Part shown: positions 8,952 to 17,286 of the stretch, piece by piece
Layout: each line of letters starts with the position of its first letter
Numbering within the stretch: position 1 is the stretch's first letter
Origin: Lentilactobacillus sunkii DSM 19904
Lineage (GTDB): Bacteria; Bacillota; Bacilli; Lactobacillales; Lactobacillaceae
Length of the DNA: 64,000 nt
NCBI RefSeq assembly: GCF_001435575.1
Contig: NZ_AZEA01000001.1
Coordinates: 124,001 to 188,000, forward strand
Direction: 5' to 3'
Position numbers and translations under genes: made by a program
The notes under the pieces: generated by a model
Seen by the model: only the letters and a program-made list of their open reading frames with translations
The model's database searches: none
Told to the model about the DNA's origin: nothing

Positions 8952-9307
8952 TAAGCCTCCACCCACGAATCGGTATTAACGATTGGTGCATCTGACCAAA
9001 GCTTTTCCAAATTGTAGAAGTCACGAACTTCTTTCTGGAAAATATGGACAACAACATCCCCAAGATCAATCAAAATCCAACGGGCGGTATCTTTACCTGA
9101 AACACTATACACATTGACGTCGCCTGCTTCAACCTGGTCGACAATTTCATCGGCGATTGCTTTAACCTGACGACTTGAATTTGCATCGGCAATGACAAAA
9201 TAATCTGCCATCAGACTAACCTTTTGCATATCAAGAACAACAATGTCGTTGGCACGCTTGCTGTCTGCAGCACGCACAACAATTTCTGAAATTTCTTTAC
9301 TATTCAT
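8951..9307 (-). CDS. rsfS: Ribosomal silencing factor RsfS
   Basis: A 118-residue factor that binds uL14 on the 50S subunit and blocks subunit joining in starved cells. The core motifs are visible: IVVLDMQKVSLMADYFVIAD, GKDTARWILIDLGDVVVHIF and the RDFYNLEKLW end. It lies directly after yqeK and nadD, its conserved context in Firmicutes. Confidence 0.93.
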   Translation of the reverse strand: MNSKEISEIVVRAADSKRANDIVVLDMQKVSLMADYFVIADANSSRQVKAIADEIVDQVEAGDVNVYSVSGKDTARWILIDLGDVVVHIFQKEVRDFYNLEKLWSDAPIVNTDSWVEA

Positions 9308-9316
9308 ATTTACTCC

Positions 9317-9928
9317 TTAATCTAATCCCGAACCTGGTACCCAACTATTATAAGTGACAATGGTTTGTGGAAAAACAGGTTTGTCATGACCTACCAGATA
9401 ACCCAAGGTTTGCTTGGTCTGGTATGCCACCCCATCTTTCAAATTATTCATCGTAATTTTCCTGGCATCATCAACTCCTGGAAAATCCCTGCCTGGTTCA
9501 ATATAATCAGCCATGTAAACAATTTGTTCCAACGGGGTCATATACTGATGGCCAACCGTATGGTATCTCACGGCGTTTAAGATATCAATATCAGTGATCT
9601 GCAGCTCATTTTTAACGAAAATCCAACCAACTACCCCATGCCAGATTGCGTTCCCATAATTGAGCAATTCGGGATCCATATGGTATTCCTTAATTGCTTC
9701 GATGAAATCTTCGTCCGGCCGCTGCTTGGCATAATCATGAACCAAGCCGCCAATTGCAGCTTTTTCGACGTTGACGCCGTTTCGCTCAGCTAAATTCATC
9801 GCAGTCTGCTCAACCCGCAAACAATGTTGAAAACGACTATCGGTCAAAGCATCACGCAGCTTAGCCACTAACTCGGGGCGAGAATACGGGACAAAATGAC
9901 CTTCATATGTTAATTGATCACTTTTCAT
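9317..9928 (-). CDS. yqeK: HD-domain hydrolase YqeK (diadenosine tetraphosphatase type)
   Basis: A 203-residue metal-dependent HD hydrolase; characterised YqeK proteins hydrolyse Ap4A symmetrically to ADP. Ligand residues are visible as H35 (FQHCLRVE), H64-D65 (GLVHDYAKQ), and further His/Asp in AIWHGVVGW and YMADYIEPGR. It overlaps the end of nadD by 11 bp, in keeping with the nadD-yqeK-rsfS operon seen across Firmicutes. Confidence 0.9.
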   Translation of the reverse strand: MKSDQLTYEGHFVPYSRPELVAKLRDALTDSRFQHCLRVEQTAMNLAERNGVNVEKAAIGGLVHDYAKQRPDEDFIEAIKEYHMDPELLNYGNAIWHGVVGWIFVKNELQITDIDILNAVRYHTVGHQYMTPLEQIVYMADYIEPGRDFPGVDDARKITMNNLKDGVAYQTKQTLGYLVGHDKPVFPQTIVTYNSWVPGSGLD

Positions 9929-10550
9929 AAAGATGGTTCTCCTTTATATAACGTTCTACAGACGATGGCACCAGATATTTAATCGATTGATGCTGCCGAA
10001 TCTTGGAACGAATCAGAGATGATGAAATATCGATATATGGCACATCAACCCAGATAACTGGATACTTTGATACTGGGGTGTAACCATCGCGCTTAACACC
10101 GACAAATGAAACCATTTCGACCAAGTCATCGATGCGATACCATTTATGCAGGTAATTGACCATATCACCACCAATTATAAAATAATAGTGGTTTTCAGGA
10201 TGTTGTTGAGTCAACTGTTTCATAGTGTCGTAGGAATAACTGACACCCCCACGAATGATTTCTGTCATCTCAATCGCAAATTTAGGATTGTCGCGAATGG
10301 ATCCACTGATCATCGCTACCCGGTCCTTGGCATCAATCGCAAATTTTTTATCGACATGGGGTGGGTTGGCATCCGGCATAAAGCAGACCTTATCCAGTCC
10401 CAATTGGTCCAACACCTGCTCTGCAATGATCAAATGACCATTGTGAATTGGGTTGAATGTTCCACCAAGAATGCCAATTCGTTTCCCCGGCTTATGCTGG
10501 ATCGTTTTCGTTTGCATTAATGTTTCAACATGATTCATGACATTCGACAT
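9918..10550 (-). CDS. nadD: Nicotinate-nucleotide adenylyltransferase
   Basis: Transfers AMP from ATP to nicotinate mononucleotide to give deamido-NAD in NAD synthesis. The signature GGTFNPIHNGHLIIAEQ contains the HxGH motif, and the C-terminal ISSSLIRSKI...YLVPSSVERYI is diagnostic. The first ~22 residues before the core are an extension; the chosen start has AGAGG nine bases upstream, but an internal ATG (residue 12) cannot be ruled out. Confidence 0.93.
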   Translation of the reverse strand: MSNVMNHVETLMQTKTIQHKPGKRIGILGGTFNPIHNGHLIIAEQVLDQLGLDKVCFMPDANPPHVDKKFAIDAKDRVAMISGSIRDNPKFAIEMTEIIRGGVSYSYDTMKQLTQQHPENHYYFIIGGDMVNYLHKWYRIDDLVEMVSFVGVKRDGYTPVSKYPVIWVDVPYIDISSSLIRSKIRQHQSIKYLVPSSVERYIKENHLYEK

Positions 10551-10562
10551 ACCAAATTACCT

Positions 10563-10874
10563 CTAGATTGCAAAAACTTCAGTGGATAATTTTTGATTAT
10601 TTGCATTTTTTGATGGTTTGAACAATACCAGCGTCTTACCAATTGTTTGAACAACAGTGACGTCACTCTTTGTCTCAATATATTCCATAATATCATCTAC
10701 CGTAGCAGTAGAATTCTGAAGGACATTGATCTTGATAAGTTCTCTGGTATCAAGTGCTTTTTGAATCTCATCCAGCCAAATTGAAGAAAGACCATTTTTT
10801 CCAACTTCAAATATTGGCCGCATCCGATTAGCATTAGCTCTTAAAAAACGCTTCTGTTTCCCTGTTAATTTCAT
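10563..10874 (-). CDS. yhbY: RNA-binding protein YhbY (CRM domain)
   Basis: A 103-residue CRM-domain protein that associates with pre-50S ribosomal particles. It begins MKLTGKQKRFLRANANRMRP and has the GxxG-like loop in EVGKNGLSS, both characteristic. It is placed between yqeH and nadD, as in Bacillus (yqeH-aroE-yhbY-nadD), without aroE. Confidence 0.92.
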   Translation of the reverse strand: MKLTGKQKRFLRANANRMRPIFEVGKNGLSSIWLDEIQKALDTRELIKINVLQNSTATVDDIMEYIETKSDVTVVQTIGKTLVLFKPSKNANNQKLSTEVFAI

Positions 10875-10889
10875 AAATACCTCTTTATT

Positions 10890-12026
10890 CTATATCATTG
10901 CGGGACGAATCAATACAGAAACGCCCTTGGGCGCCCAACCAGTCACCGAAACGTCAGCAGGAATTGTCACCCATCCAAGCCCTTCAATGACCAGATCACT
11001 TTTTTCAGTTGACCTGAATTCATGTGGCTCCAAAGGTGGAAAGGCATCTTTTTGATCTTCGGTTGGAGGTGTTAGAAATGAACCAACATGACTCGCATAA
11101 AATTCATCAGCATTTTCCAACTTGGTTCTGTGGATGAATAAATTATTTTCTGCATAAACCGTAAAGCCGTGACGTTTATCACCAGCGTTGTAGTCAAAAC
11201 GCCCAACTCCAGCAAAGAACAGCGTTTGGCCAGGGTTTAATTGATATCCCTTAGGCTTAATCGTTTTCTGTGGGGTGACAAGATTCAATTCTTTACCTGT
11301 TAGGTGGTGAGCCATTTGTTCAGGCTGAATGATTCCTGGTGTGTCGACTAAATTATGGCCATCTTTCAATGGAATATCGATTCTGTCCAAAGTCGTCCCA
11401 GGGAATCTTGAGGTTGTGATTAATTCTTTAATACCCGTTGACTGGCGGACAATTGAGTTAATCAGAGTGGACTTACCCACATTGGTAACCCCAACAACGT
11501 ACACGTCTTTGCCCTTCCGATACTTCTCAATCTGATCCAATAAATGATCAATATCGAAGTTTGTTTTTGCGGAAATCAGCTCTACGCCAATTGGTCGAAT
11601 TCCTGCAGCGTTGGCTTGCTGACGCAGCCAATCCTTCACCTTATTCTTCTTCAAAGCTTTTGGTAATACATCCAATTTATTTCCGACCAATAAAACCGGA
11701 TTATTGCCGACAAATCGGTGTAGTCCGGGGATCATGCTGCCGTTGACATCAAATATGTCGACAACATATACAATCAGTGAGTCGGTATCAGAAATGCTCG
11801 TTAACAGCTTTAAGAAGTCATCATCTGACAAACTGACGGGGGCAATTTCGTTATAGTGTCGAAGTCTGAAACAACGTTGGCAGTATACTTCACCATTTTC
11901 CAAGCCCTTTTTCAAAGCAGATTCTGGTGTGTATCCCAGTGCATCCTTGTCAGTCGTTTGAACTGCTGCACCACAACCCACACAATGAACGACTTCACCG
12001 TCAACAATAACTTCATTATTTGCCAT
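10890..12026 (-). CDS. yqeH: Ribosome biogenesis GTPase YqeH
   Basis: Circularly permuted GTPase needed for 30S subunit assembly. The N-terminal zinc ribbon (CVGCGAAVQ...CQRCFRLRHYN) precedes G motifs in permuted order: G4 VGNKLDVLP, G5 ISAKTN, G1 GVTNVGKSTL, then G3 DTPGI. 378 residues from the ATG at 12026, with AGGAGGAATT immediately before it; an earlier in-frame TTG would read through that site. Downstream of yqeG by overlap of the leader region only, so the two are co-transcribed. Confidence 0.93.
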   Translation of the reverse strand: MANNEVIVDGEVVHCVGCGAAVQTTDKDALGYTPESALKKGLENGEVYCQRCFRLRHYNEIAPVSLSDDDFLKLLTSISDTDSLIVYVVDIFDVNGSMIPGLHRFVGNNPVLLVGNKLDVLPKALKKNKVKDWLRQQANAAGIRPIGVELISAKTNFDIDHLLDQIEKYRKGKDVYVVGVTNVGKSTLINSIVRQSTGIKELITTSRFPGTTLDRIDIPLKDGHNLVDTPGIIQPEQMAHHLTGKELNLVTPQKTIKPKGYQLNPGQTLFFAGVGRFDYNAGDKRHGFTVYAENNLFIHRTKLENADEFYASHVGSFLTPPTEDQKDAFPPLEPHEFRSTEKSDLVIEGLGWVTIPADVSVTGWAPKGVSVLIRPAMI

Positions 12027-12034
12027 AATTCCTC

Positions 12035-12550
12035 CTATTTCCAATGTAAATCCGGATATTTTTTAGATAGTTTATTCCATACAATTTTTTCAAAGTAACG
12101 GTTGATTGTCGTATTCCAAGCATCATCACGTACAAGTGGCCTCACAAGGATGCTTCGCACACCACAGCTGTTGGCAGCGACAACATCAGTCATCAATTGA
12201 TCGCCGATCATAACGGTATTTCGCTTTTTCAAATTAAATTTCTTTAACGCAAGTCGAATACCAATCGTTAACGGCTTCATAGCACGAGGAATGAAAGGCA
12301 GTTCATAATTCTGCACAGCCTTCTGAATCCGCTTGTGGCTGTTATTAGAAACAACAATAACCTTAATGCCATATTTTTTATTTTCTGATAACCAGTTGCG
12401 CAATGCCTCGGAACCTTTTTTAGAATTCCAGGGCACCAACGTATTATCTAAATCGGTTAGAACACAGTTGATATTATGATCCAACAAGAATTGAGGGGAA
12501 ATCGTGTAAATATCTCCGATCATCCATGTCGGTTTAAATCGAGACAACAT
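12035..12550 (-). CDS. yqeG: HAD-family phosphatase YqeG (subfamily IIIA)
   Basis: A 171-residue HAD phosphatase of the YqeG family, always near yqeH. Motif I DLDNTLVPWN, motif II VVSNNSHKRI and motif IV MIGDQLMTDVVAANS are clear. The start at 12550 has AAGGAG upstream; the longer open frame would run back over the rplT terminator and is rejected. Physiological substrate unknown; related proteins act as phosphatidylglycerophosphate phosphatases in other organisms. Confidence 0.9.
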   Translation of the reverse strand: MLSRFKPTWMIGDIYTISPQFLLDHNINCVLTDLDNTLVPWNSKKGSEALRNWLSENKKYGIKVIVVSNNSHKRIQKAVQNYELPFIPRAMKPLTIGIRLALKKFNLKKRNTVMIGDQLMTDVVAANSCGVRSILVRPLVRDDAWNTTINRYFEKIVWNKLSKKYPDLHWK

Positions 12551-12581
12551 ATGTCGCTCCTTAAATATAGTAAATTTATTT

Positions 12582-12613
12582 AAAAAAACTTCCACCAAAC
12601 TATCGGTGAAAGT
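12582..12613 (-). terminator. Terminator of the infC-rpmI-rplT operon
   Basis: Minus-strand stem ACTTTCACC / GGTGGAAGT (one G-T pair), 8-base loop and seven T, just after the rplT stop. Confidence 0.88.
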
Positions 12614-12631
12614 CATTTTAGCACATCAAAA

Positions 12632-12988
12632 TTACTTAAGTACCTTTTTAGCTTCGTCTGTAAGTGCTTTGAAAGCATCTGCATCATTAACAGCTAAATC
12701 AGCAAGCATTTTACGGTTCATGTCAATATTGGCAAGCTTCAAACCGTGCATAAATTGGCTGTAGCTGAGGTCGTTAAGACGTGCAGCAGCGTTAATACGC
12801 GCGATCCAGATCTTACGGAAGTTACCCTTGTTGTTACGACGGTCACGGAATGCATAAACTTGTGACTTCATGACTTGGTCTTTGGCAGTCTTGAATAAAC
12901 GAGACTTTCCACCGCGGTAACCCTTAGCTAATTTTAAAACACGCTTACGACGTGCATGTGTGACTGTTCCACCTTTTACTCGTGGCAT
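12632..12988 (-). CDS. rplT: 50S ribosomal protein bL20
   Basis: A 118-residue protein of the large subunit, essential early in 50S assembly and the known translational or transcriptional autorepressor of its own operon in Firmicutes. Begins [20 protein letters not shown] with the [17 protein letters not shown] motif. Last gene of infC-rpmI-rplT. Confidence 0.98.
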   Translation of the reverse strand: MPRVKGGTVTHARRKRVLKLAKGYRGGKSRLFKTAKDQVMKSQVYAFRDRRNNKGNFRKIWIARINAAARLNDLSYSQFMHGLKLANIDMNRKMLADLAVNDADAFKALTDEAKKVLK

Positions 12989-13039
12989 TTTGAATTCCTC
13001 CTATATTTTAAAAAAGTAATAATGAATGTATAGTTGATT

Positions 13040-13237
13040 TTATAGATGTGGCAATAACTTTCTGTAAGTCTTGATGTTAGTTTTGTCCATCATACTAGTA
13101 CCACGAAGTTGGCGGCGTTGCTTCTTTGTCTTACCGTGGAAACGGTGACTTGTGTAAGCATTGGCACTCTTAAATCCACCGTTGGCAGTTCTCTTAAAAC
13201 GTTTTGCTGCAGCACGGTTAGTTTTTTGTTTAGGCAT
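13040..13237 (-). CDS. rpmI: 50S ribosomal protein bL35
   Basis: A 65-residue basic ribosomal protein, MPKQKTNRAAAKRFKRTANG at the start and RQLRGTSMM near the end, both typical. Middle gene of the infC operon. Confidence 0.97.
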   Translation of the reverse strand: MPKQKTNRAAAKRFKRTANGGFKSANAYTSHRFHGKTKKQRRQLRGTSMMDKTNIKTYRKLLPHL

Positions 13238-13270
13238 TGGTAAAAATCCTCCTCAAGTATTTAACAACTA

Positions 13271-13792
13271 TTATTTTTGATCTTGGTCTTTTGGAGAAAG
13301 CATTAAGAACATGCTTCTTCCGTCCATCTTTGGTCGTTGAGTAACGGCAGCAACATCAGCCGTTTCAGCAGCCATCCGGTCGAGAACTTTTCGGCCAATA
13401 TCCTTATGGGTAATGGCACGTCCTTTAAATCGAATTGATACACGAACTTTTTCGCCCTTTGCCAAAAACTTCTTGGCATTCTTCAACTTGGTGTTAAAAT
13501 CGTTCACATCAATTGTTGGGCTTAGTCGGACTTCCTTGACACTGATGACTTTTTGCTTCTTACGGGATTCACGTTCCTTTTTCTGTTCCTCGAAACGATA
13601 CTTCCCATAATCAAGAATCTTTGCAACTGGTGGTTTGGCTTTCGGTGCAACCAGGACAAGATCCAAATCAGCGTCTTCAGCTAACTGAAGCGCTTCTGAC
13701 TTAGTCTTAACACCAAGTTGATCACCATTAGCACCAATCAAACGAACCTCACGAGCACGGATTCCATCATTAACCATCATATCTTTTGCTAT
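13271..13792 (-). CDS. infC: Translation initiation factor IF-3, probably from an ATA start
   Basis: IF-3 binds the 30S subunit and checks start codon and initiator tRNA. Core motifs: [20 protein letters not shown], the linker helix, then [20 protein letters not shown]. The obvious ATG at 13780 lies 20 bases from the GGAGGT at 13801-13806, too far. An ATA at 13790-13792, in frame and eight bases from that site, fits: infC genes are known to use rare start codons (ATT, ATA, ATC) so that IF-3 can limit its own synthesis. That gives 173 residues beginning [17 protein letters not shown]. Confidence 0.93.
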   Translation of the reverse strand: MAKDMMVNDGIRAREVRLIGANGDQLGVKTKSEALQLAEDADLDLVLVAPKAKPPVAKILDYGKYRFEEQKKERESRKKQKVISVKEVRLSPTIDVNDFNTKLKNAKKFLAKGEKVRVSIRFKGRAITHKDIGRKVLDRMAAETADVAAVTQRPKMDGRSMFLMLSPKDQDQK

Positions 13793-13969
13793 GGTACTTC
13801 ACCTCCGAATAATTTGAAAAAGCAGAAAGAGAGCGGGCACAGAATTGCGCCCGCTCTCAATTAAAGACCTTGGATAACCAAGTTCTTACTCGATATCATG
13901 CCCAGCAAACTTAGAAATTTACTCAGGCGAGAAGCGGGTAGCTCCTGCTTTCATTTGAACAACTATTAA
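13793..13969 (-). promoter_or_regulatory. L20-type autoregulatory leader of infC-rpmI-rplT
   Basis: About 170 transcribed bases precede infC and end in a strong intrinsic terminator, as in the L20 leaders of low-GC Gram-positives, where L20 binds a 23S-like fold and favours early termination. The upstream part contains several short helices around 13880-13960. Assignment rests on position and architecture; a covariance-model match was not run. Confidence 0.75.
13822..13858 (-). terminator. Attenuator hairpin within the infC leader
   Basis: A perfect 10-bp GC-rich stem GAGAGCGGGC / GCCCGCTCTC on the minus strand followed by TTTCTGCTTTTT, located between the infC promoter and the infC ribosome binding site. 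Confidence 0.88.
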
Positions 13970-13998
13970 ATAATATCATCTAATCACTTATATGTCAA
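13970..13998 (-). promoter_or_regulatory. Promoter of the infC operon
   Basis: Minus-strand TTGACA (13993-13998), 17-base spacer, TATTAT (13970-13975), placing the transcript start at the head of the leader. Confidence 0.85.
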
Positions 13999-14044
13999 TG
14001 GTGAACAATTCACCCGGTTGATAAGTGATCTGCTGTAATCAATC

Positions 14045-15988
14045 CTAATCTTCGCGTGAATATGAAGCAATATCTTTGGATACTTCATCGATAAAGTCTG
14101 GAACAGACTCTGACTGTGTATCCTTTTCACCATATTTACGTACTGAAACACTGTTGCCACTGACTTCTTCATCACCAACAACCAACGTATATGGAATCTT
14201 GTGGGTCTGAGCATCACGAATCAGATAACCCATCTTTTCTGCACGGGTATCAACTGATGAACGGATCTTCAATGCACGAAGCTGTTCGTTGATCTTCTTA
14301 GCATAGTCAAGATGTTTATCTTGGCTGACAGGGATAATCTTAACTTGGTGTGGAGCCAGCCAAGTTGGGAATGCACCCTTATAAATTTCAGTCAGGTAGG
14401 CAACAAATCGCTCCATGGTTGAAACCAAGCCACGGTGAATCATAACTGGACGGTGTTGCTTACCATCTTCACCAATATAATGAAGATCAAATCTTTCAGG
14501 CAACATGAAGTCAAGTTGGATGGTTGACAATGTTTCTTCGTTACCAAGTGCGGTCTTAGTTTGAACATCAAGCTTTGGACCGTAGAATGCAGCTTCACCT
14601 TCTGCTTCGGTGTACTTCAATCCCATTTCGTCCATGGCACCCTTGAGCATGGTTTGAGCCTTTGTCCACATCTCGTCGTCATCAAAGTACTTTTCAGTGT
14701 TCTTTGGATCACGATAACTCAAACGGAACGTATAATCGTTGATGTCAAAATCGTGATAAACGTCAACCATGAGGTTCAAAATGTTCTTAAATTCTTCTTG
14801 GATTTGGTCAAGCGCAACAAATGTGTGACCATCGTTCAAAGTCATTTCACGAACTCGTTGAAGTCCTGATAAGGCACCTGATTTTTCGTAACGGTGCATC
14901 ATCCCAAGTTCAGCGATTCTAAGTGGAAGTTCACGATATGAACGGATATGGTGGTTATAAATTTGAATATGGCTTGGGCAGTTCATAGGACGCAGTTCAA
15001 GCATTTCGCCATCACCCATGTCCATTGGTGGGAACATATCTTCACGATAATGTGCCCAGTGACCAGATTGTTTATAAAGGTCAAGGTTGGCAAGCACTGG
15101 TGTGTAAACGTGTTGGTAACCGTTGTCGACTTCCTTGTCGACGATATAACGTTCGATAGTTCTTCTGATTGTGGCACCATTTGGCATCCAGTATGGGAGT
15201 CCGGCACCTACTTTAGGGTCAACGAAGAACAGATCAAGTTCGTTACCAATAACCCGGTGATCACGTTCATGGGCTTCTTTACGCTTTTCAAGATCGGCAT
15301 CCAATTCCTTTTGTTTGTTAAATGCTGTTGCGTAAATCCGTTGCAGCATTGGGTTGGATGACTTACCCTGCCAGTATGCACCGGCAACTGAGAGTAACTT
15401 GAAGATTTTAACTTTTCCGGTTGAAGGTAATACAGCACCTTCGGCAATTGACTTAAAGTCGCCAATTTCGAAGAATTTAACTTTACCGTCAACTTCGTTT
15501 TCTTTAACTAATTCGGTTTGGTATGGATCATCGCCGGCAGCCTTGGCAGCGTCAGCAGCACTCAGAAATACAACCTTGATAGGTAAATCCTGTTTAATAA
15601 TCTTGTGCATGGACTGGCTTAAGCTTTCCAACTGATCAACACTGATTTGGGTATCCGGTTTGTCGGTATCAACAAAGAATCCATCCTCATCGGCATCACT
15701 TTCGCCAAAATGAATATTGTCAAAACCGTTGGCAATTGCCATCTTTAAAATTTGAGCTGCAGTAGCTCGTAAAACACTCAAACCATCAGTACTGTCTGAA
15801 GTGATAATTTCAATCTTACCACCCTTGTGTAAAGGCTCATCGTTATTGACAAGCTTACCGTCCAATTTTGCTGCAACGGCTTTTTTACCTAAACTTACGG
15901 CAATTGACTTGGCAATATCTTCTGAAGTAACGCCATCATCAAACTGCTTAACACTACCATCTGGAAATTCAAATGAAAGTTGTGACAT
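14045..15988 (-). CDS. thrS: Threonine-tRNA ligase
   Basis: Class II aminoacyl-tRNA synthetase, 647 residues. Domain order: TGS (1-62), the editing domain (about 70-230, with the zinc-type HxxxH-like region degenerate in HFGES), the catalytic core with motif 2 (MTLNDGHTF), the zinc-site Cys in [10 protein letters not shown], motif 3 [13 protein letters not shown], and the C-terminal anticodon-binding domain ([15 protein letters not shown]). The RBS AGGGAG precedes the ATG. Expression is governed by the T-box leader upstream. Confidence 0.97.
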   Translation of the reverse strand: MSQLSFEFPDGSVKQFDDGVTSEDIAKSIAVSLGKKAVAAKLDGKLVNNDEPLHKGGKIEIITSDSTDGLSVLRATAAQILKMAIANGFDNIHFGESDADEDGFFVDTDKPDTQISVDQLESLSQSMHKIIKQDLPIKVVFLSAADAAKAAGDDPYQTELVKENEVDGKVKFFEIGDFKSIAEGAVLPSTGKVKIFKLLSVAGAYWQGKSSNPMLQRIYATAFNKQKELDADLEKRKEAHERDHRVIGNELDLFFVDPKVGAGLPYWMPNGATIRRTIERYIVDKEVDNGYQHVYTPVLANLDLYKQSGHWAHYREDMFPPMDMGDGEMLELRPMNCPSHIQIYNHHIRSYRELPLRIAELGMMHRYEKSGALSGLQRVREMTLNDGHTFVALDQIQEEFKNILNLMVDVYHDFDINDYTFRLSYRDPKNTEKYFDDDEMWTKAQTMLKGAMDEMGLKYTEAEGEAAFYGPKLDVQTKTALGNEETLSTIQLDFMLPERFDLHYIGEDGKQHRPVMIHRGLVSTMERFVAYLTEIYKGAFPTWLAPHQVKIIPVSQDKHLDYAKKINEQLRALKIRSSVDTRAEKMGYLIRDAQTHKIPYTLVVGDEEVSGNSVSVRKYGEKDTQSESVPDFIDEVSKDIASYSRED

Positions 15989-16020
15989 ATCTCTTACTCC
16001 CTTTATATTTTAATTGGAGC

Positions 16021-16265
16021 CACAAAAAAAGTCCCTGATATACTAATAAAGTATATCAGGGACGCAATTAGCGCGGTTCCACCCAAATTGGATTTTTGGA
16101 TACAAATATCCAAAAAGCTCTCAAGTGGCTGCTAACGGTACCGACCGGGAAAGCATTATCCGCAATCCATTCTCAAAGAGTGGTAACAATTAATTTCTAA
16201 ACAAACGGTCTTGCAGGCTAGAACCGTTCTCCCTGTGATGAGAAGTAATTGTCATGTCTCTTTGA
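16021..16265 (-). ncRNA. T-box leader of thrS, specifier ACC (Thr)
   Basis: Minus-strand leader with the T-box motif TGGGTGGAACCGCG (16072-16086) followed by a terminator stem GTCCCTGATATAC / GTATATCAGGGAC (16031-16063) and seven T. Stem I closes with TCAAAGAG / CTCTTTGA (16258-16265 with 16173-16180); the internal loop opposite holds ACC (16182-16184), a threonine codon followed by a purine, as expected. Uncharged tRNA-Thr would pair here and stabilise read-through. Confidence 0.93.
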
Positions 16266-16278
16266 TTCATTGACATTT

Positions 16279-16307
16279 AGTATAGAGTTGACTTTGAAAA
16301 AAGTCAA
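16279..16307 (-). promoter_or_regulatory. Promoter of the thrS transcript
   Basis: Minus-strand TTGACT (16302-16307), 17-base spacer, TATACT (16279-16284). The -35 lies in an inverted repeat (TTGACTTT / AAAGTCAA), which may double as a hairpin at the end of the dnaI transcript. Confidence 0.82.
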
Positions 16308-16320
16308 TCAATTTTGCAAA

Positions 16321-17280
16321 TTAAACGGGCCGCCGGTTCTTTCCAGTCATTTCAACCTCACGAGACAGGAATTTAATTCGCTGCATCAGCCGTTTTGCTT
16401 TCAACGGTTCATCGTCACCTTTCTGGTTAATCCGCAGATGTTCCTGTTCAAGTTGTTTCATCGAGAAATTGGATGTAAAGAACGTTGGTAATTGCTGTTG
16501 CATCCGATATTCCAAGATAACTCCCAAAACTTCATCACGAACCCATGATGACATTGAATCGGCTCCAATATCATCAATCATTAAAACCGGTGATTTTTTG
16601 ATCACATCGATTTTTTCAGTCACCGTGTTATCGGTAATTGCCGACTTCATCTCGACGGCAAAACTTGGAAAATGAACCATCGTTGTTTGAATATTATTAT
16701 CTGCGAGTTCATTGGCAATCGCACCGGTTAAATACGTTTTCCCGACCCCAAATGGGCCATATATGTACAATCCCGGATGGAATGTTTTAGGATCAGCCTT
16801 CATTTGATCAATAAAATTTAAAGCCATTGACAACGCTGTGAACCTGGCTGGATCCGGATTACTGGGATCTGCTCCTTCGAACTCGGCAATTCTGGCATTC
16901 TTAATATCCTTTGGCATCGAGACCGTTCTGATCCTCCGTGCCAAGGATTGGTTACGCTGCTTTTCAATGACTTCAGGAGAAGCAGTATACGAGATATCAA
17001 TCAGATGGTCATTAATGACTAATTGCGGAAGGTATCCGGGAGCAAATGAACGTTTTTTCTCTTTGATCTGATTCTTGACGTTCATATATTCGTAAAGCTT
17101 TGAAGCGGATCGGTCAACCGCATCATCTGCAAGTTCATCTCGATGATCACTGAGAAATTGAGCAATTTCAGGATCATTTTTGATTTGATTGATAATCTTT
17201 TTAAACCCTTCGCTGACATTACCGCCTTTAAACTGACGATCCTGCATCAATTTTTTGACAAAGTCACTTACTTTTTCCAT
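16321..17280 (-). CDS. dnaI: Primosomal protein DnaI (helicase loader)
   Basis: AAA+ ATPase of 319 residues that loads the replicative helicase DnaC. The N-terminal domain (1 to ~125) is the helicase-binding part. The ATPase domain has Walker A YGPFGVGKTYLTGAIA, Walker B LMIDDIGADSMSSW and a sensor 1 in FFTSNFSM. Directly follows dnaB with a 5-bp gap, the standard pairing in Firmicutes. Confidence 0.94.
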   Translation of the reverse strand: MEKVSDFVKKLMQDRQFKGGNVSEGFKKIINQIKNDPEIAQFLSDHRDELADDAVDRSASKLYEYMNVKNQIKEKKRSFAPGYLPQLVINDHLIDISYTASPEVIEKQRNQSLARRIRTVSMPKDIKNARIAEFEGADPSNPDPARFTALSMALNFIDQMKADPKTFHPGLYIYGPFGVGKTYLTGAIANELADNNIQTTMVHFPSFAVEMKSAITDNTVTEKIDVIKKSPVLMIDDIGADSMSSWVRDEVLGVILEYRMQQQLPTFFTSNFSMKQLEQEHLRINQKGDDEPLKAKRLMQRIKFLSREVEMTGKNRRPV

Positions 17281-17286
17281 TTAATC

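Noticed and set aside
14948-15361. 137-residue plus-strand ORF inside thrS
   Set aside because: Opposite-strand shadow of a conserved synthetase gene with no start signals.
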